A stretch of DNA of 64,000 bases from an uncultured Selenomonas sp. Lineage in GTDB: Bacteria > Bacillota > Negativicutes > Selenomonadales > Selenomonadaceae. Of this stretch, positions 11,081 to 21,741 are shown piece after piece. The translations under genes were made by a program, and so were the position numbers. Position 1 is the stretch's first letter. Every line of letters starts with the position of its first letter. The stretch is from contig CAMVGU010000015.1 in assembly GCA_947167105.1 (NCBI GenBank), positions 19,699 through 83,698 on the forward strand, given 5' to 3'. The notes beneath the pieces were generated by a model that was not told the origin of the DNA, made no database searches, and worked only from the letters and a program-made list of their open reading frames with translations.

Positions 11081-12343
11081 ATGTTCAAGAACCTGACACC
11101 GGCCAAAGCCTTGCTCTGGGCTGTGGCCGGTGTGGCGGGCACAGCCCTGGCCGTGGCCGCCATCGGAAGCCTCTCTGTCACCGCTGCCAACCAGGGCCAT
11201 GTGGTGCTGGGGGTGCAGGCAGGGGGCAAGACCATTGCCGGCCTGTCCTATGAGGAAACGCGCCAGTATTTTGGCAAGCTGGCCCAGCAAAAGCTGGACA
11301 AAAATGCCGCCGTGCTGCAATATGAGCAAAAGTCCTGGGCCATCAAGCCGGAGGAAATCGGGCTGCAGGGCAATGTGGATGAAGCCGCCCAGGCAGCCTA
11401 TGCCATAGGCCGTGACGAAAATGCCAGCGGCCTCACCAATCTCATCACCCAGATGCGCTGCGCCCTCTTCGGCACAGAAGTAACAATGGACGCGGATTTC
11501 AATCCAGAGCTTTTGAACCAGCGCCTGGAAAAGATACGCCAGGAAATCATCACCCAGCCGGAAAACGCCGCCTGCTACCTCAATGCAGACGGAAGCATAG
11601 GCAAGAAAATGGGCAGGAACGGCCTCAGTCTGGATATGGCCCCCATCGCAGAGGAGCTGGCCCCCCAATTCAGGGCACTGGAGCTGACAGCCCATGCCAC
11701 CCTGGAACCCACGGTGATCCAGCCCTATGTCACGAATGCTGACGTTGCGGCTATAGATACAGTGCTCGGCACCTATACCACCACCTACTACCCCGGCCCC
11801 CGTGGGGATAATATCGCCCTGGCTGCCAGCTTCCTCAACGATATACTGATACGACCGGGAGCCGAGATTTCCTTCAATGCGCTGGTGGGGCCCCGCACCC
11901 CTGCCAGGGGCTTCCAGGACGCGCCTGTCATCATAGACGGCAAGCACGAAATCGACAGCGGCGGCGGCGTCTGCCAGGTCAGCACCACTGTCTACAATGC
12001 AGTCCTGCTGGCGGGCCTGACACCTACCCAGCGCACATCCCATTACTACGCCTCTGCTTACTGCCCCCCTGGCAGGGATGCCACCGTTGCCGATGGCCTG
12101 CTGGATCTGCAGTTCCGCAACAGCCTGGCCCATCCCGTCTATATGCTCTCCAGTGCCGGTGCCAGCGAAATCACCATCTACATCCTCGGCACCCGCGCCG
12201 ATCTGGGAGGCAAGACCATTTCCCTCTACAGCACCGGCAGCAGCATGACCCCTACCCTCTACAGGCTCTGGCTCCAGAACGGCGAGGTTCTGGAGCAGGA
12301 GTATCTGCACACAGACCGTTACAGCAAGGATACCGGGGCATGA
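11081..12343 (+). CDS. VanW family protein
   Basis: N-terminal TM, peptidoglycan-binding-like repeats, VanW core NDILIRPGAEISFNALVGPRTPARGFQDAPVI...GGGVCQVSTTVYNAVLLAGL. Confidence 0.92.
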   Translation: MFKNLTPAKALLWAVAGVAGTALAVAAIGSLSVTAANQGHVVLGVQAGGKTIAGLSYEETRQYFGKLAQQKLDKNAAVLQYEQKSWAIKPEEIGLQGNVDEAAQAAYAIGRDENASGLTNLITQMRCALFGTEVTMDADFNPELLNQRLEKIRQEIITQPENAACYLNADGSIGKKMGRNGLSLDMAPIAEELAPQFRALELTAHATLEPTVIQPYVTNADVAAIDTVLGTYTTTYYPGPRGDNIALAASFLNDILIRPGAEISFNALVGPRTPARGFQDAPVIIDGKHEIDSGGGVCQVSTTVYNAVLLAGLTPTQRTSHYYASAYCPPGRDATVADGLLDLQFRNSLAHPVYMLSSAGASEITIYILGTRADLGGKTISLYSTGSSMTPTLYRLWLQNGEVLEQEYLHTDRYSKDTGA

Positions 12344-12387
12344 AAAAAAGAACGCCAATGGCGTTCTTTTTTTCATGCCCCGGTATC
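12329..12387. terminator. Bidirectional terminator within a 59-bp palindrome spanning both convergent stop codons
   Basis: GATACCGGGGCATGAAAAAAAGAACGCCA-a-TGGCGTTCTTTTTTTCATGCCCCGGTATC; 29-bp perfect arms, 1-nt centre. Confidence 0.9.
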
Positions 12388-12760
12388 AGTCAAGAGCTGC
12401 GATGGCCTCCACCTCGCAGAGGGCACCGGCCGGCAAACCCTTCACCGCCACGCAGCTGCGGGCCGGCTTGGAAATGAAATGCTGCTCGTAGACTGCGTTG
12501 AACTTCTGGAAGTCCCCAATCTCCGCCAGAAAGCAGGTGGTCTTCACCACATGCTTCATATCGGAGCCTGCTGCCGCCAGCACGGCCTCCACATTCCTGC
12601 AGCACTGCTCTGCCTGGCCCTCAATATCCGTGGCAACGATCTTGCCCGCAGCCGGATCTATGGCAATCTGCCCGGACAGGTAGAGCATTCCCCCCGCCTG
12701 GATGGCCTGGCTGTAGGGGCCCACTGCGGCAGGTGCCTTGTCTGTATGAATAGTCTTCAT
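12386..12760 (-). CDS. ridA: RidA family reactive intermediate/imine deaminase
   Basis: MKTIHTDKAPAAVGPYSQAIQAGGMLYLSGQIAIDPAAGKIV; RidA signature. Confidence 0.95.
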   Translation of the reverse strand: MKTIHTDKAPAAVGPYSQAIQAGGMLYLSGQIAIDPAAGKIVATDIEGQAEQCCRNVEAVLAAAGSDMKHVVKTTCFLAEIGDFQKFNAVYEQHFISKPARSCVAVKGLPAGALCEVEAIAALD

Positions 12761-12775
12761 CTGGCTTTATCCCCC

Positions 12776-14281
12776 TTATTCACGGCCCAGCTTATCCCGC
12801 TGGATGACATCATGGGCACCGCCCTCCACGATGGAAGTGGCGGAAACCAGAGTCAGCCGCGCCTTGTCCCGGAACTCCGGCAGGGACAGGGCACCACAGT
12901 TGCACATGGTGGAGCGGATTTTCGCCGTGGTCACTCCCACATTGTCCTTCAGGGAGCCTGCATAGGGCACATAGGAGTCAACCCCCTCCTCGAAGGACAG
13001 CTTCTTCGCACCGCCCAAATCGTAGCGCTGCCAGTTGCGCGCCCGGTTCGAGCCTTCGCCCCAATACTCCTTGTAATAGTTGCCGTTCAGCTTGATTTTA
13101 TCGGAGGGGCTCTCATCGAAGCGGGAGAAGTAGCGTCCCAGCATCAGGAAATCTGCACCCATGGCCAGGGCCAGTGTCATATGGTAATCATGCACAATGC
13201 CGCCATCGGAGCAGACCGGGATATAAATCCCCGTCTCCTCATAATACTTATCGCGCTCGGCACAGACATCAATCAGCGCCGTGGCCTGGCCACGGCCAAT
13301 GCCCTTCGTCTCACGGGTAATGCAGATAGAGCCGCCGCCAATGCCCACCTTGATAAAGTCCGCCCCGGCCTCGGCCAGGAAGCGGAAGCCATCGGCATCC
13401 ACCACATTGCCGGCCCCTACCTTCACATCCGGGCCGAAATGCTCATGAATGTAATGCAAGGTAATGCGCTGCCACTCGGAGAAGCCCTCCGAGGAATCAA
13501 TGCACAGCACATCCGCCCCGGCCTGCAGCAGGGCGGGCACCCGCTCCGCATAGTCGCGGGTATTGATGCCCGCGCCCACGATATAGCGCTTGCCGGAGTC
13601 CAGCAGCTCAAACTTGTTTTCCTTGTTGTCCGTATAGTCCTTGCGGAAGACCATGTAGCGCAGGCGCTGCTGCTTATCAACCAGGGGCAGCATGTTCAGC
13701 TTATGCTCCCAGATCATGTCATTGGCCTGGGAAAGGGTCGTGGTATCTGCATCCGCATAGATGAGATCCTCGAACTTCGTCATAAAGGTGCCCGCCTGGG
13801 TATCAAGACTCATGCGGGACAGACGGTAATCACGGCTGGTCACGATACCCAGGAGCTTGCCCGTCGCCGTGCCGTCCTCCGTCACCGCCATGGTGGAATG
13901 GCCCGTCTGGGCAAGGAGCTCCAGAATCTCCCCCAGGGTCGTGCTGGTCATGATATTGGAGTCACTGCTGACAAAGCCGGACTTATAGCTCTTGACACGG
14001 GCCACCATAGCCGCTTCTTCCTCAATGCTCTGGGAACCATAGATGAAGGAAACACCGCCCTCCTTGGCCAAGGCAATGGCCATGGTATCATTGGACACGG
14101 CCTGCATGATGGCCGATGTCATGGGAATGTTCATGGCGATTTTCGGCTCCTCGCCCTTCCTGAACTTCACCAGCGGCGTTTTCAGGGACACATTCGCCGG
14201 AATGCACTTGTCAGACGAATAGCCCGGCACCAGCAGATATTCCCCGAAAGTATGCGATGGTTCCTTGAAGTAGAATGCCAA
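12776..14281 (-). CDS. guaB: IMP dehydrogenase (CBS-domain containing)
   Basis: [10 protein letters not shown]..., CBS domains, [24 protein letters not shown] (IMPDH catalytic Cys loop). Confidence 0.93.
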   Translation of the reverse strand: MAFYFKEPSHTFGEYLLVPGYSSDKCIPANVSLKTPLVKFRKGEEPKIAMNIPMTSAIMQAVSNDTMAIALAKEGGVSFIYGSQSIEEEAAMVARVKSYKSGFVSSDSNIMTSTTLGEILELLAQTGHSTMAVTEDGTATGKLLGIVTSRDYRLSRMSLDTQAGTFMTKFEDLIYADADTTTLSQANDMIWEHKLNMLPLVDKQQRLRYMVFRKDYTDNKENKFELLDSGKRYIVGAGINTRDYAERVPALLQAGADVLCIDSSEGFSEWQRITLHYIHEHFGPDVKVGAGNVVDADGFRFLAEAGADFIKVGIGGGSICITRETKGIGRGQATALIDVCAERDKYYEETGIYIPVCSDGGIVHDYHMTLALAMGADFLMLGRYFSRFDESPSDKIKLNGNYYKEYWGEGSNRARNWQRYDLGGAKKLSFEEGVDSYVPYAGSLKDNVGVTTAKIRSTMCNCGALSLPEFRDKARLTLVSATSIVEGGAHDVIQRDKLGRE

Positions 14282-14348
14282 CCTAACCCCTTCTTTCTTA
14301 ATATATGCAGCTAAATTTTTACAATTCTACCACGTAAGGCCGGGTCTG

Positions 14349-15527
14349 TCAAACCCTGCGCTCGAATTCCTCGTAACCGAAGGATTTCACAATGGCCCAT
14401 TCCCCTGACCTGTCCACCGCGATGATAGAGGGCAGGGGCAGTCCGTTGAAGGTATTCGTCTTCACCATCGTATAGATGGCCATATCGCAGAAAATTACCC
14501 GCTCACCTGCCTGCAAGGGCTCCGCAAAGGAATATTCGCCTATAATATCACCTGCCAGGCAGGTGGGCCCGCCAAAGCGATAGGTAAAGCCAAGCTCCCC
14601 CGGCTCGCCTCCGGCAAGGACCGGCGGGCGGTAGGGCATCTCCAGCACATCCGGCATATGGCAGGCAGCCGATGTGTCGAGGATGACATTGGCCACACCA
14701 TCCTGCTCCGGCTGCACCTCCAGCACCTCGCTGACCAGAAAGCCCGCATTCAGGGCTACCGCTTCCCCAGGCTCCAGATAAACCTCCAGCCCGTACTCCT
14801 GCCGTACACGGCAGATGCATGCTTTCAGCAGTTCCAGGTCGTAGCCTGGCTTTGTGATATGGTGGCCGCCGCCCATATTCAGCCATTTCAGCCCAGGCAG
14901 GCGCAAAAACTCACCGAAGCCCTCTTCCACGGCTGCCAGCGTCTCCGCCAGCGCCTCCGCTCCCTGCTCGCACAGGGTATGGAAATGCAAGCCCTCAAGC
15001 CCCTGCAGCCCCTCCTCAGGAAAGGCTTCCAGCTCAGACAGCCGCACCCCCAGGCGGGAGCCGGGGGCACAGGGGTCGTAGATGGCCTTATCCTGAGTGG
15101 AATGCTCAGGATTGATGCGCAGCCCGCAGGATACCCCCGCCGCCTGTGCCTCCCCCCCGTAGCGTTCCCATTGCTGCAAGGAATTGAAAGAGATATGGTC
15201 ACAGATCTGTGCCAGCGCACGCAGTTCCTCCGGCTTATAAGCAGGGGAGAAAACATGGGTCTCCCCCCCCATTTCCTCAAAGCCCAGCCTTGCCTCATAG
15301 AGGCCGCTGGCCGTCGTACCGGCCAGGTACTGCCGCAAGAGCGGATAATAATGCTGCATGGAGAAGCATTTCTGGGCCAGGAGAATCTTTGCGCCCGTTT
15401 CCTGCTGCACCCCGGCCAGAATCTCCAGATTATGCCGCAGCAGATTTTCTTCCACCACATAGGCAGGTGTGGGGACCTCCAGCCAGCTTCGATGATACTC
15501 GCGCTCCCGCGCAGGCCGCCCTGCCAT
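14349..15527 (-). CDS. nspC: Carboxynorspermidine decarboxylase
   Basis: PTPAYVVEENLLRHNLEIL...LLAQKCFS, GLRINPEHS, LNMGGGHHI; ATGA overlap with the upstream gene places the start at 15527. Confidence 0.92.
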   Translation of the reverse strand: MAGRPAREREYHRSWLEVPTPAYVVEENLLRHNLEILAGVQQETGAKILLAQKCFSMQHYYPLLRQYLAGTTASGLYEARLGFEEMGGETHVFSPAYKPEELRALAQICDHISFNSLQQWERYGGEAQAAGVSCGLRINPEHSTQDKAIYDPCAPGSRLGVRLSELEAFPEEGLQGLEGLHFHTLCEQGAEALAETLAAVEEGFGEFLRLPGLKWLNMGGGHHITKPGYDLELLKACICRVRQEYGLEVYLEPGEAVALNAGFLVSEVLEVQPEQDGVANVILDTSAACHMPDVLEMPYRPPVLAGGEPGELGFTYRFGGPTCLAGDIIGEYSFAEPLQAGERVIFCDMAIYTMVKTNTFNGLPLPSIIAVDRSGEWAIVKSFGYEEFERRV

Positions 15528-16729
15528 CAGTCCACCAGCTCCGGGGAAAAGCTCTCCTGCCAGGGCAGGCCCCACTTGTTCAGGGCCTCCATAAAGGGAT
15601 CAGGGTCGAATTCCTCGATATTGAAGACTCCCGGCCCTTTCCAGGTGCCATTCATAATGAGCATCGCGCCGATCATGGCAGGCACGCCGGTGGTGTAGGA
15701 CACCGCCTGGGAGCCCACCTCCTTATAGCATTCCTCATGGTCACAGACATTGTAGAGATAGTAGGACTTTTCCTTGCCATCCTTCTTGCCGCAGAAAATG
15801 CAGCCGATATTGGTCTTGCCCTTGGTGCGGGGGCCCAGGCTGGCCGGGTCCGGCAGCACTGCCCGCAGGAACTGCAGAGGTATGATTTTCTGCCCCTTGT
15901 AGTCTATAGGCTCAATGGAAGTCATGCCCACATTCTGCAAGCATTTCAAGTGCATGAGGTAGCTCTGGCCGAAGGTCATAAAGAAGCGGATACGCTTGAT
16001 GCCGGGAATATTCAGGGCCAGGGACTCAATCTCCTCATGGTGCAGCAGGTACATATCCCTGGGACCCACCTCCGGGAAATCATACACCCGCTTGATTTCC
16101 ATGGGTTCCGTCTCCACCCAGTGCCCGTTCTCCCAATAACTTCCCTTAGCAGAGACCTCACGGATATTGATCTCGGGATTGAAATTTGTCGCGAAGGGAT
16201 AGCCGTGGTCCCCTGCGTTGCAGTCCAGGATATCTATATAATTGATTTCATCAAAATAATGCTTCAGGGCATAAGCAGCAAACACGCTGGTCACGCCCGG
16301 ATCGAAGCCGGAGCCCAGGAGAGCCGTCAGGCCGGCCTCCTTAAAGCGCTCACGGTAGGCCCACTGCCATTTATATTCAAACTTAGCCGTATCAAGGGGC
16401 TCATAATTGGCCGTGTCAACATAATTTGCCCCGGCTGCCAGGCAGGCCTCCATAATGTGCAGATCCTGATAGGGAAGCGCCAGGTTCAGAACCACATCCG
16501 GCCGAAAATCCTTGATCAGCGCCGTCAGTTCCTCCACATTGTCCGCATCCACATGAGCCGTGCGAATCTTAGTCCTGCCGCCTGACAGCTTCTCCGCCAG
16601 CGCATCGCATTTCGATTTCGTGCGGGATGCTATCATGATTTCCCCGAATTCCTCAGAATTCTGGCAGCACTTGTGGACAGCAACGCTAGCCACACCGCCG
16701 CAGCCAATGACCAATGCCTTGCCCATCAT
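15527..16729 (-). CDS. Saccharopine dehydrogenase family protein / carboxynorspermidine synthase
   Basis: MMGKALVIGCGGVASVAVHKCCQN Rossmann start; overlaps nspC by ATGA. Confidence 0.92.
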   Translation of the reverse strand: MMGKALVIGCGGVASVAVHKCCQNSEEFGEIMIASRTKSKCDALAEKLSGGRTKIRTAHVDADNVEELTALIKDFRPDVVLNLALPYQDLHIMEACLAAGANYVDTANYEPLDTAKFEYKWQWAYRERFKEAGLTALLGSGFDPGVTSVFAAYALKHYFDEINYIDILDCNAGDHGYPFATNFNPEINIREVSAKGSYWENGHWVETEPMEIKRVYDFPEVGPRDMYLLHHEEIESLALNIPGIKRIRFFMTFGQSYLMHLKCLQNVGMTSIEPIDYKGQKIIPLQFLRAVLPDPASLGPRTKGKTNIGCIFCGKKDGKEKSYYLYNVCDHEECYKEVGSQAVSYTTGVPAMIGAMLIMNGTWKGPGVFNIEEFDPDPFMEALNKWGLPWQESFSPELVD

Positions 16730-16923
16730 ATCACCCTCCTAAAGATACAAATTCTTCAAGCAACATTTTAACGTCTGTTCAGTACACTTGCAAGATAAAC
16801 TTCGTGCGAAATGGTGTTTCGTACTACGCCCTTACAGTTCCCTGGCAGGACTTTTCCTAAGCAAGTGGAATAATTCTAATACGGATAAAACTGAAATCTG
16901 TTTTGTAAATCTGGGAGGAAACA

Positions 16924-17709
16924 ATGCTGACCGTAGAAGTTTTGCAAGGGCTGCTGCTGCCCTTTTTAGGCACCACCCTGGGAGCGGCGGGAGTGTATGT
17001 GCTGAAGGAGGAACTTGACCCACTGGTGCAAAAGGGGCTGATGGGCTTTGCCGCAGGGGTGATGGTGGCTGCTTCTGTCTGGAGCCTGCTGATACCTGCC
17101 ATGGAAGCAGAGGAGGCCATGGGAAATCTGGCTTTTCTGCCGGCGGTGATTGGCTTCTGGGCAGGGACCCTCTTTCTTCTGGCTCTTGACCGCCTCATCC
17201 CTCATCTGCACATGGATGCAGATGAGGCGGAAGGACCTAAAAGCAGCCTGCCCAAGAGCACCATGCTGCTTTTGGCTGTAACCCTGCACAATATTCCAGA
17301 AGGCATGGCGGTAGGCGTGGTGCTGGCGGGCTGGCTGGCAGGCACGGCGGATATTACCCTGGGGGGAGCTTTGGTAATGTCCCTGGGCATTGCCATTCAA
17401 AACTTCCCCGAAGGTGCCATCATCTCCCTGCCCCTGCGTGCGGCAGGCATGAGCCGGCACAGGGCTTTTTTGGGGGGCATGCTTTCAGGCATAGTGGAGC
17501 CAATAGGCGGCTTGCTGACCATCCTTGCCGCCAGCCTCGTGATTCCTGTACTGCCCTATTTGCTGGCCTTTGCTGCAGGAGCCATGCTCTATGTAGTGGT
17601 GGAGGAACTGATACCCGAGATGTCCACAGGCCACCATTCAAATGTGGGTGTCCTGGCCTTTGCCTGCGGCTTTACGCTGATGATGGCGCTGGATGTGGCG
17701 CTGGGATAG
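16924..17709 (+). CDS. ZIP family metal transporter
   Basis: HNIPEGMAVGVVLAG...NFPEGAIISLPLRAAGMSRHRAFLGGMLSGIVEPIGG; ZIP TM4/TM5 motifs. Confidence 0.93.
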   Translation: MLTVEVLQGLLLPFLGTTLGAAGVYVLKEELDPLVQKGLMGFAAGVMVAASVWSLLIPAMEAEEAMGNLAFLPAVIGFWAGTLFLLALDRLIPHLHMDADEAEGPKSSLPKSTMLLLAVTLHNIPEGMAVGVVLAGWLAGTADITLGGALVMSLGIAIQNFPEGAIISLPLRAAGMSRHRAFLGGMLSGIVEPIGGLLTILAASLVIPVLPYLLAFAAGAMLYVVVEELIPEMSTGHHSNVGVLAFACGFTLMMALDVALG

Positions 17710-17730
17710 ATCGCGAAGGAGGTCTTTCAA

Positions 17731-18213
17731 GTGAAAAAGATATTATTGGGCCTGACGCTGGGCCTGGTGCTGGCGTTGTCGCCTCTGGCGGCTATTGCAG
17801 GGGCCATGTCCCCTTCCGAGCAGGCCCGCAGTTGGCAAGGGCAGGGGGATTATCCCGGCATAGATGCCTATCAGGATATTACCCTGCTCCCAGGGCAGCT
17901 TCTGGTCAGGGGCGAGCCAAATGGCACAGAGTATTTTTCCGATTTCCATGCCTTCATATTGGCAGCAGAAGATGCCGAGAATTTCTTTGAGGGGCTGCAG
18001 GTCAAAAAGCATCCCCAATATGGCTATAGGAGCGCGGTGCAGCTATTCATGGTACAGAAAGAAAATATCCTGGCTGCATATTCACTGACAGAGGCAAATC
18101 CGCAGTTCGGCAAGGGCGGTTCCTCCCAGTATTTCATCCCCGATACACAGACCCTGATAGAAGCAGGCGTATTGGTGCCGATCAGGAAATTTGCCCTGCA
18201 CAACTATAAGTAG
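17731..18213 (+). CDS. Secreted hypothetical protein
   Basis: 160-aa ORF with signal peptide MKKILLGLTLGLVLALSPLAAIAGA; RBS AGGAGG. Confidence 0.65.
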   Translation: MKKILLGLTLGLVLALSPLAAIAGAMSPSEQARSWQGQGDYPGIDAYQDITLLPGQLLVRGEPNGTEYFSDFHAFILAAEDAENFFEGLQVKKHPQYGYRSAVQLFMVQKENILAAYSLTEANPQFGKGGSSQYFIPDTQTLIEAGVLVPIRKFALHNYK

Positions 18214-18229
18214 GCACACTCCCTGCAAG

Positions 18230-19033
18230 TCAAAGTCCGTAGATCCTATAGGCTGTACGCCAGAAAACATCCTCCCAATGCCCCCTGGGTACCAGCAGCT
18301 TGGTAAGCTCAATGTAATCATTCAGGTTCGCCAGGGGCCAATCCGTGCCAAACATGATTCTGTCATAGACATCGAGGTACTCCAGCCAGCCCCTCAACAT
18401 CCTGTGATATGCCCGTCCCTGCCGCTTCAGCCTGGCCCAGTCCCTGACCTTGCCCTCCAGGAGTCCTGACAAATCCGCAGCCACATTCCGATTCTTTTCC
18501 AGGACTGCCACCGCATCCTCCAGCCAGGGATTGCCGAAATGGCACATTACGAACTGCACCCCAGGCCACTTGGCAGCGGCTTCATCTAGCGTCAGGGGAT
18601 GGCTGTATTTCAGGAGTCCCATGCCGGCAGCCGTCAGCCCGGTATGGATGGCAACAGGCTTGCGGTATTTCTCAGCCAGTGCATAGATGGGAGCCAGGCC
18701 GTCATCCCAGACATAGAAGTAATTATAGCCCGGATAAAGCTTCACCCCTACGCAATTCTTCTTCTTCAAATGTTCCTCCACCTGGCTGGCCTGACCCCTG
18801 GCCTCGCTGCCCTGCATAGCCATCCTGTCCAGGCCGACACAGTAGCGCAGGAACGGAGGATAGTCCCCCTGCTCAAGCAGGGGGCCGTTGCCCATGACCA
18901 CGCCTGCTACCACTCCCAGTTCCCTGTACACTGCCTCCAGGTGCCCGGCGGAATTTTCATGCCCTGCCTCCAGCGCCAGCTGATCAAATTCCCGTATCTG
19001 CATGAAATGCAGATGTGCATCTACAATCTTCAT
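18230..19033 (-). CDS. Amidohydrolase-fold (TIM-barrel) metal-dependent hydrolase
   Basis: MKIVDAHLHFMQIREF... HxH; GVKLYPGY; VAIHTG; FVMCHFGNPW; MFGTDWPLAN. Start at internal Met 19033. Confidence 0.88.
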   Translation of the reverse strand: MKIVDAHLHFMQIREFDQLALEAGHENSAGHLEAVYRELGVVAGVVMGNGPLLEQGDYPPFLRYCVGLDRMAMQGSEARGQASQVEEHLKKKNCVGVKLYPGYNYFYVWDDGLAPIYALAEKYRKPVAIHTGLTAAGMGLLKYSHPLTLDEAAAKWPGVQFVMCHFGNPWLEDAVAVLEKNRNVAADLSGLLEGKVRDWARLKRQGRAYHRMLRGWLEYLDVYDRIMFGTDWPLANLNDYIELTKLLVPRGHWEDVFWRTAYRIYGL

Positions 19034-19297
19034 AATGTCATCCTTTCTTGCTCCATTGCTCCCCTGCAAAAAAGCGGCAAACGGTAGAAACACCGCCTGC
19101 TCGTATAGAATATTTCTATACAATATGATTTCGTGGCTATCCCCGGTGTTTCAGCAGAAGAAGGCTTCACATAAAATACCGGTATTTTATGAATTATTTG
19201 ATACCTTATCCTGACCTTATTCCAATGTTTCCAGTAGATTGCTCGTATCCATTCACGGTGCCACTCAACCACCTGTTTAAGCATCTCCTCCACCATC

Positions 19298-20278
19298 TTA
19301 TACGCGAAGTTCTTGAAAAAGTATTCCTATCCTGCTGCCGACTTCATTTATCAGCAACGCTTCATCTTCACAGAACATCTTTTCGTTTTCTATAGCATCA
19401 GGCACCCTGCTTATAATTTTTGCGACGTCATAGTTATTTTTTGTATATCCTGCCAACAAGCCACGGAGTTTATTTTCTGCATAAGTTCTTCTTGGTGTCT
19501 TGCGATTTCCGTAAGACTTTTTATTCTCTAGCAATTTCTTCTTTTCTTCATCGCTCAAATTCCTAGACTCTTGAAAATGTAACAAAAGCCAAAACTCGAA
19601 GCATGGATTCGAAACATAAAAACCATACTTATTTTTTTTGCAAATCTCCATTGTCTCCCTATACTGGTCTTCTTTAAAACTCTTTCTATCACGATCAACA
19701 ATAAAACAAACCTTATCTAACTCTGGATCATACGTAATATTATGATTAAGCGCTATTCCTTCACCAATATTGATTACAATTTCTGGCCAGCTGAACTGTT
19801 TATCCATTCTTGATATCAAGGATGATATTATTTCCTGGCAATCACTATCTATATTATCCTTATTAATTTTCCTACTTAAATCATCACCCCATAATTTTTG
19901 ACCTATCGCCTTTAAGTTAAACCATATCTTCTCCTTTACATTTTCTTTATCTAAAAAACTACATTTGTCTATCAAGTCCCCCATAATCCATCCCAACAAT
20001 TTCTCACGCGAAATATCTTCTACCTCTGATAAATTTACGTCTTCTATAAATATTTCCACCAACTTCTTTGGATTACTGGTTCCCTGCTCATAATATTCAC
20101 GCTCTATAGGGATTAAATCTAACAAATCATTAATGTTAAGGGATTTCCTACACTCTATCACTTTATCGAAATATATCTTCTCTGTCTTTTCTCCTTCAAA
20201 TACAAGAAAATATTTTCTGTGCGGTTCTCTGTCTTTCTTATCCCGAGTGCGCACTCCAAAATTTCTTCTTTCCCTCAT
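19298..20278 (-). CDS. RloB family protein (AbiLii-like)
   Basis: RDKKDREPHRKYFLVFEGEKTEKIYFDKV...; CFIVDRDRKSF; NPCFEFWLLLHF: RloB-type motifs. Lies 4 nt downstream of the AAA ATPase gene. Confidence 0.85.
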   Translation of the reverse strand: MRERRNFGVRTRDKKDREPHRKYFLVFEGEKTEKIYFDKVIECRKSLNINDLLDLIPIEREYYEQGTSNPKKLVEIFIEDVNLSEVEDISREKLLGWIMGDLIDKCSFLDKENVKEKIWFNLKAIGQKLWGDDLSRKINKDNIDSDCQEIISSLISRMDKQFSWPEIVINIGEGIALNHNITYDPELDKVCFIVDRDRKSFKEDQYRETMEICKKNKYGFYVSNPCFEFWLLLHFQESRNLSDEEKKKLLENKKSYGNRKTPRRTYAENKLRGLLAGYTKNNYDVAKIISRVPDAIENEKMFCEDEALLINEVGSRIGILFQELRV

Positions 20279-20282
20279 AGCT

Positions 20283-21674
20283 TCAAGCCTCCTCTACTGG
20301 AAACAATGTACTAAATAAGGGAATGCCACCATACCGCCCTTCCAAATATGCCTTGTCAACTTTTTTATCAAAGCGAATATTATATTCATCCAACGAATAA
20401 ATATCAGCAGCACCATTCTCACTCTTGTTGATCATCCAAATTTCATCCTGTCGCAATAGGTCAAAATCCATAAGTCTAGATTCATGTGTAGTAACAACAA
20501 GCTGCACATTTCTATTTTTTGCCAGCGCCAAATATTCCTTTACAAAACGATACGTAAGACTTGGGTGGAGACATCTATCCAATTCATCTATCACATAAAC
20601 CTTATCCTCAGCCGCAAGGAGTATTTCAATCAAGTCAAAGAGTCTTTGGGTACCATCAGATTCCTCATTCATATTAAACAGTTCCGATTTATCATTGTGA
20701 ACAAATTTAACAGTCCTGAATTCTATTTTCTCACCTTCACTGATAAGAATAAAGAACATCCCATTAGAACCTTTAATAATCATAGACACTTCTTCTGGAT
20801 GTTTATCTTTAATTTCTTGTGAAACCTTTTCTATCGCTATCTTAACCCTACGTATTTCTTCAGGCGGCATATTCCCGAAAACATCTTCTATGTTAACTTT
20901 CAACATTTGACAATCAGTAATGCCTGTGCCGAATGCCCCCAGCAGCCTGCAAACTTCCTTAACCTTATCATTGTCCGCTTTTATTAAATATCCGTAATAA
21001 GAAATCGGATACTGCGGATAAATTATTTCCAAATTCTTCGCAAACCATTCATAGACAGCCCTATAAATATATATAGGACTGTCTTCAACATAAAGATTAT
21101 CCTTGTTTCTGTTCATTATAGGCAAAAACAAGGTTGTAGGATCTTTCTGTACATCCTCAGCGTAAATAGTTAGCCGACTGCGAAGCTCCTCCGATATATT
21201 TTCAAAATCTTTGAATATCTCCGTCTCACCGTTTAAGATATCACGTGAAAATATCACTTTTTCTTCATCATTTTTTAGTTCCACTAGCCATTCGGATATA
21301 AATTGCCCTTCTGAAAGCAATACTTCAAAACCATACGTATAATATCTATCTTTTAATTTGATTTCCACTTCGAAATATGACGGTTTGCGTTTATTTTCCG
21401 AATCATTTTTGCAGTACATCGAGCTATATCCAGCAGGCAAATTATTACTAAGAACGGTGTGCTTCATAACCCCCATAGCTCTTACAAAGCTGGATTTTCC
21501 AGAAGCATTTGCTCCATATATAGCAGCAAATTTCAGCAGCTTTATATTGCCATCATCAAAAACGTGGTCCTTTTTCTTTCTCGCTTTGCCTGCCAGCATA
21601 GAAAATTCTTCACTTTTCCCATCATTTCTAGCAGAAAATATCATAAAATTCTTTACATTGAACCTTATCAGCAT
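20283..21674 (-). CDS. AAA/ABC-type ATPase, RloA/AbiLi-like
   Basis: MLIRFNVKNFMIFS...AAIYGANASGKSSFVRAM (Walker A), VYVIDELDRCLHPSLTYRFVKEYLAL (Walker B), LVVTTHES. Confidence 0.88.
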   Translation of the reverse strand: MLIRFNVKNFMIFSARNDGKSEEFSMLAGKARKKKDHVFDDGNIKLLKFAAIYGANASGKSSFVRAMGVMKHTVLSNNLPAGYSSMYCKNDSENKRKPSYFEVEIKLKDRYYTYGFEVLLSEGQFISEWLVELKNDEEKVIFSRDILNGETEIFKDFENISEELRSRLTIYAEDVQKDPTTLFLPIMNRNKDNLYVEDSPIYIYRAVYEWFAKNLEIIYPQYPISYYGYLIKADNDKVKEVCRLLGAFGTGITDCQMLKVNIEDVFGNMPPEEIRRVKIAIEKVSQEIKDKHPEEVSMIIKGSNGMFFILISEGEKIEFRTVKFVHNDKSELFNMNEESDGTQRLFDLIEILLAAEDKVYVIDELDRCLHPSLTYRFVKEYLALAKNRNVQLVVTTHESRLMDFDLLRQDEIWMINKSENGAADIYSLDEYNIRFDKKVDKAYLEGRYGGIPLFSTLFPVEEA

Positions 21675-21741
21675 CCTAACATCACCTCTTAGTTAAGCTT
21701 ATGTGATTTTTTCACATAAGTCAATAGATAAGTTTCTCAAA

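Noticed and set aside
10922-12376. 887-aa minus ORF 9713..12376 read as one protein
   Set aside because: The N-terminal ~485 codons are antisense to the VanW gene; the HydF homology starts at 10921, giving a normal-length HydF.
12479-14314. 611-aa + ORF antisense to guaB
   Set aside because: Low-quality His/Gln/Leu-rich translation; guaB on the other strand is clear.
16770-16920. Intergenic CTTCGTGCGAAATGGTGTTTCGTACTACGCCCTTACAG resembling part of the 47225 insert
   Set aside because: Only short partial similarity (TTTCGT / CGCCCTTACA in altered order); not strong enough to call a repeat copy by eye.
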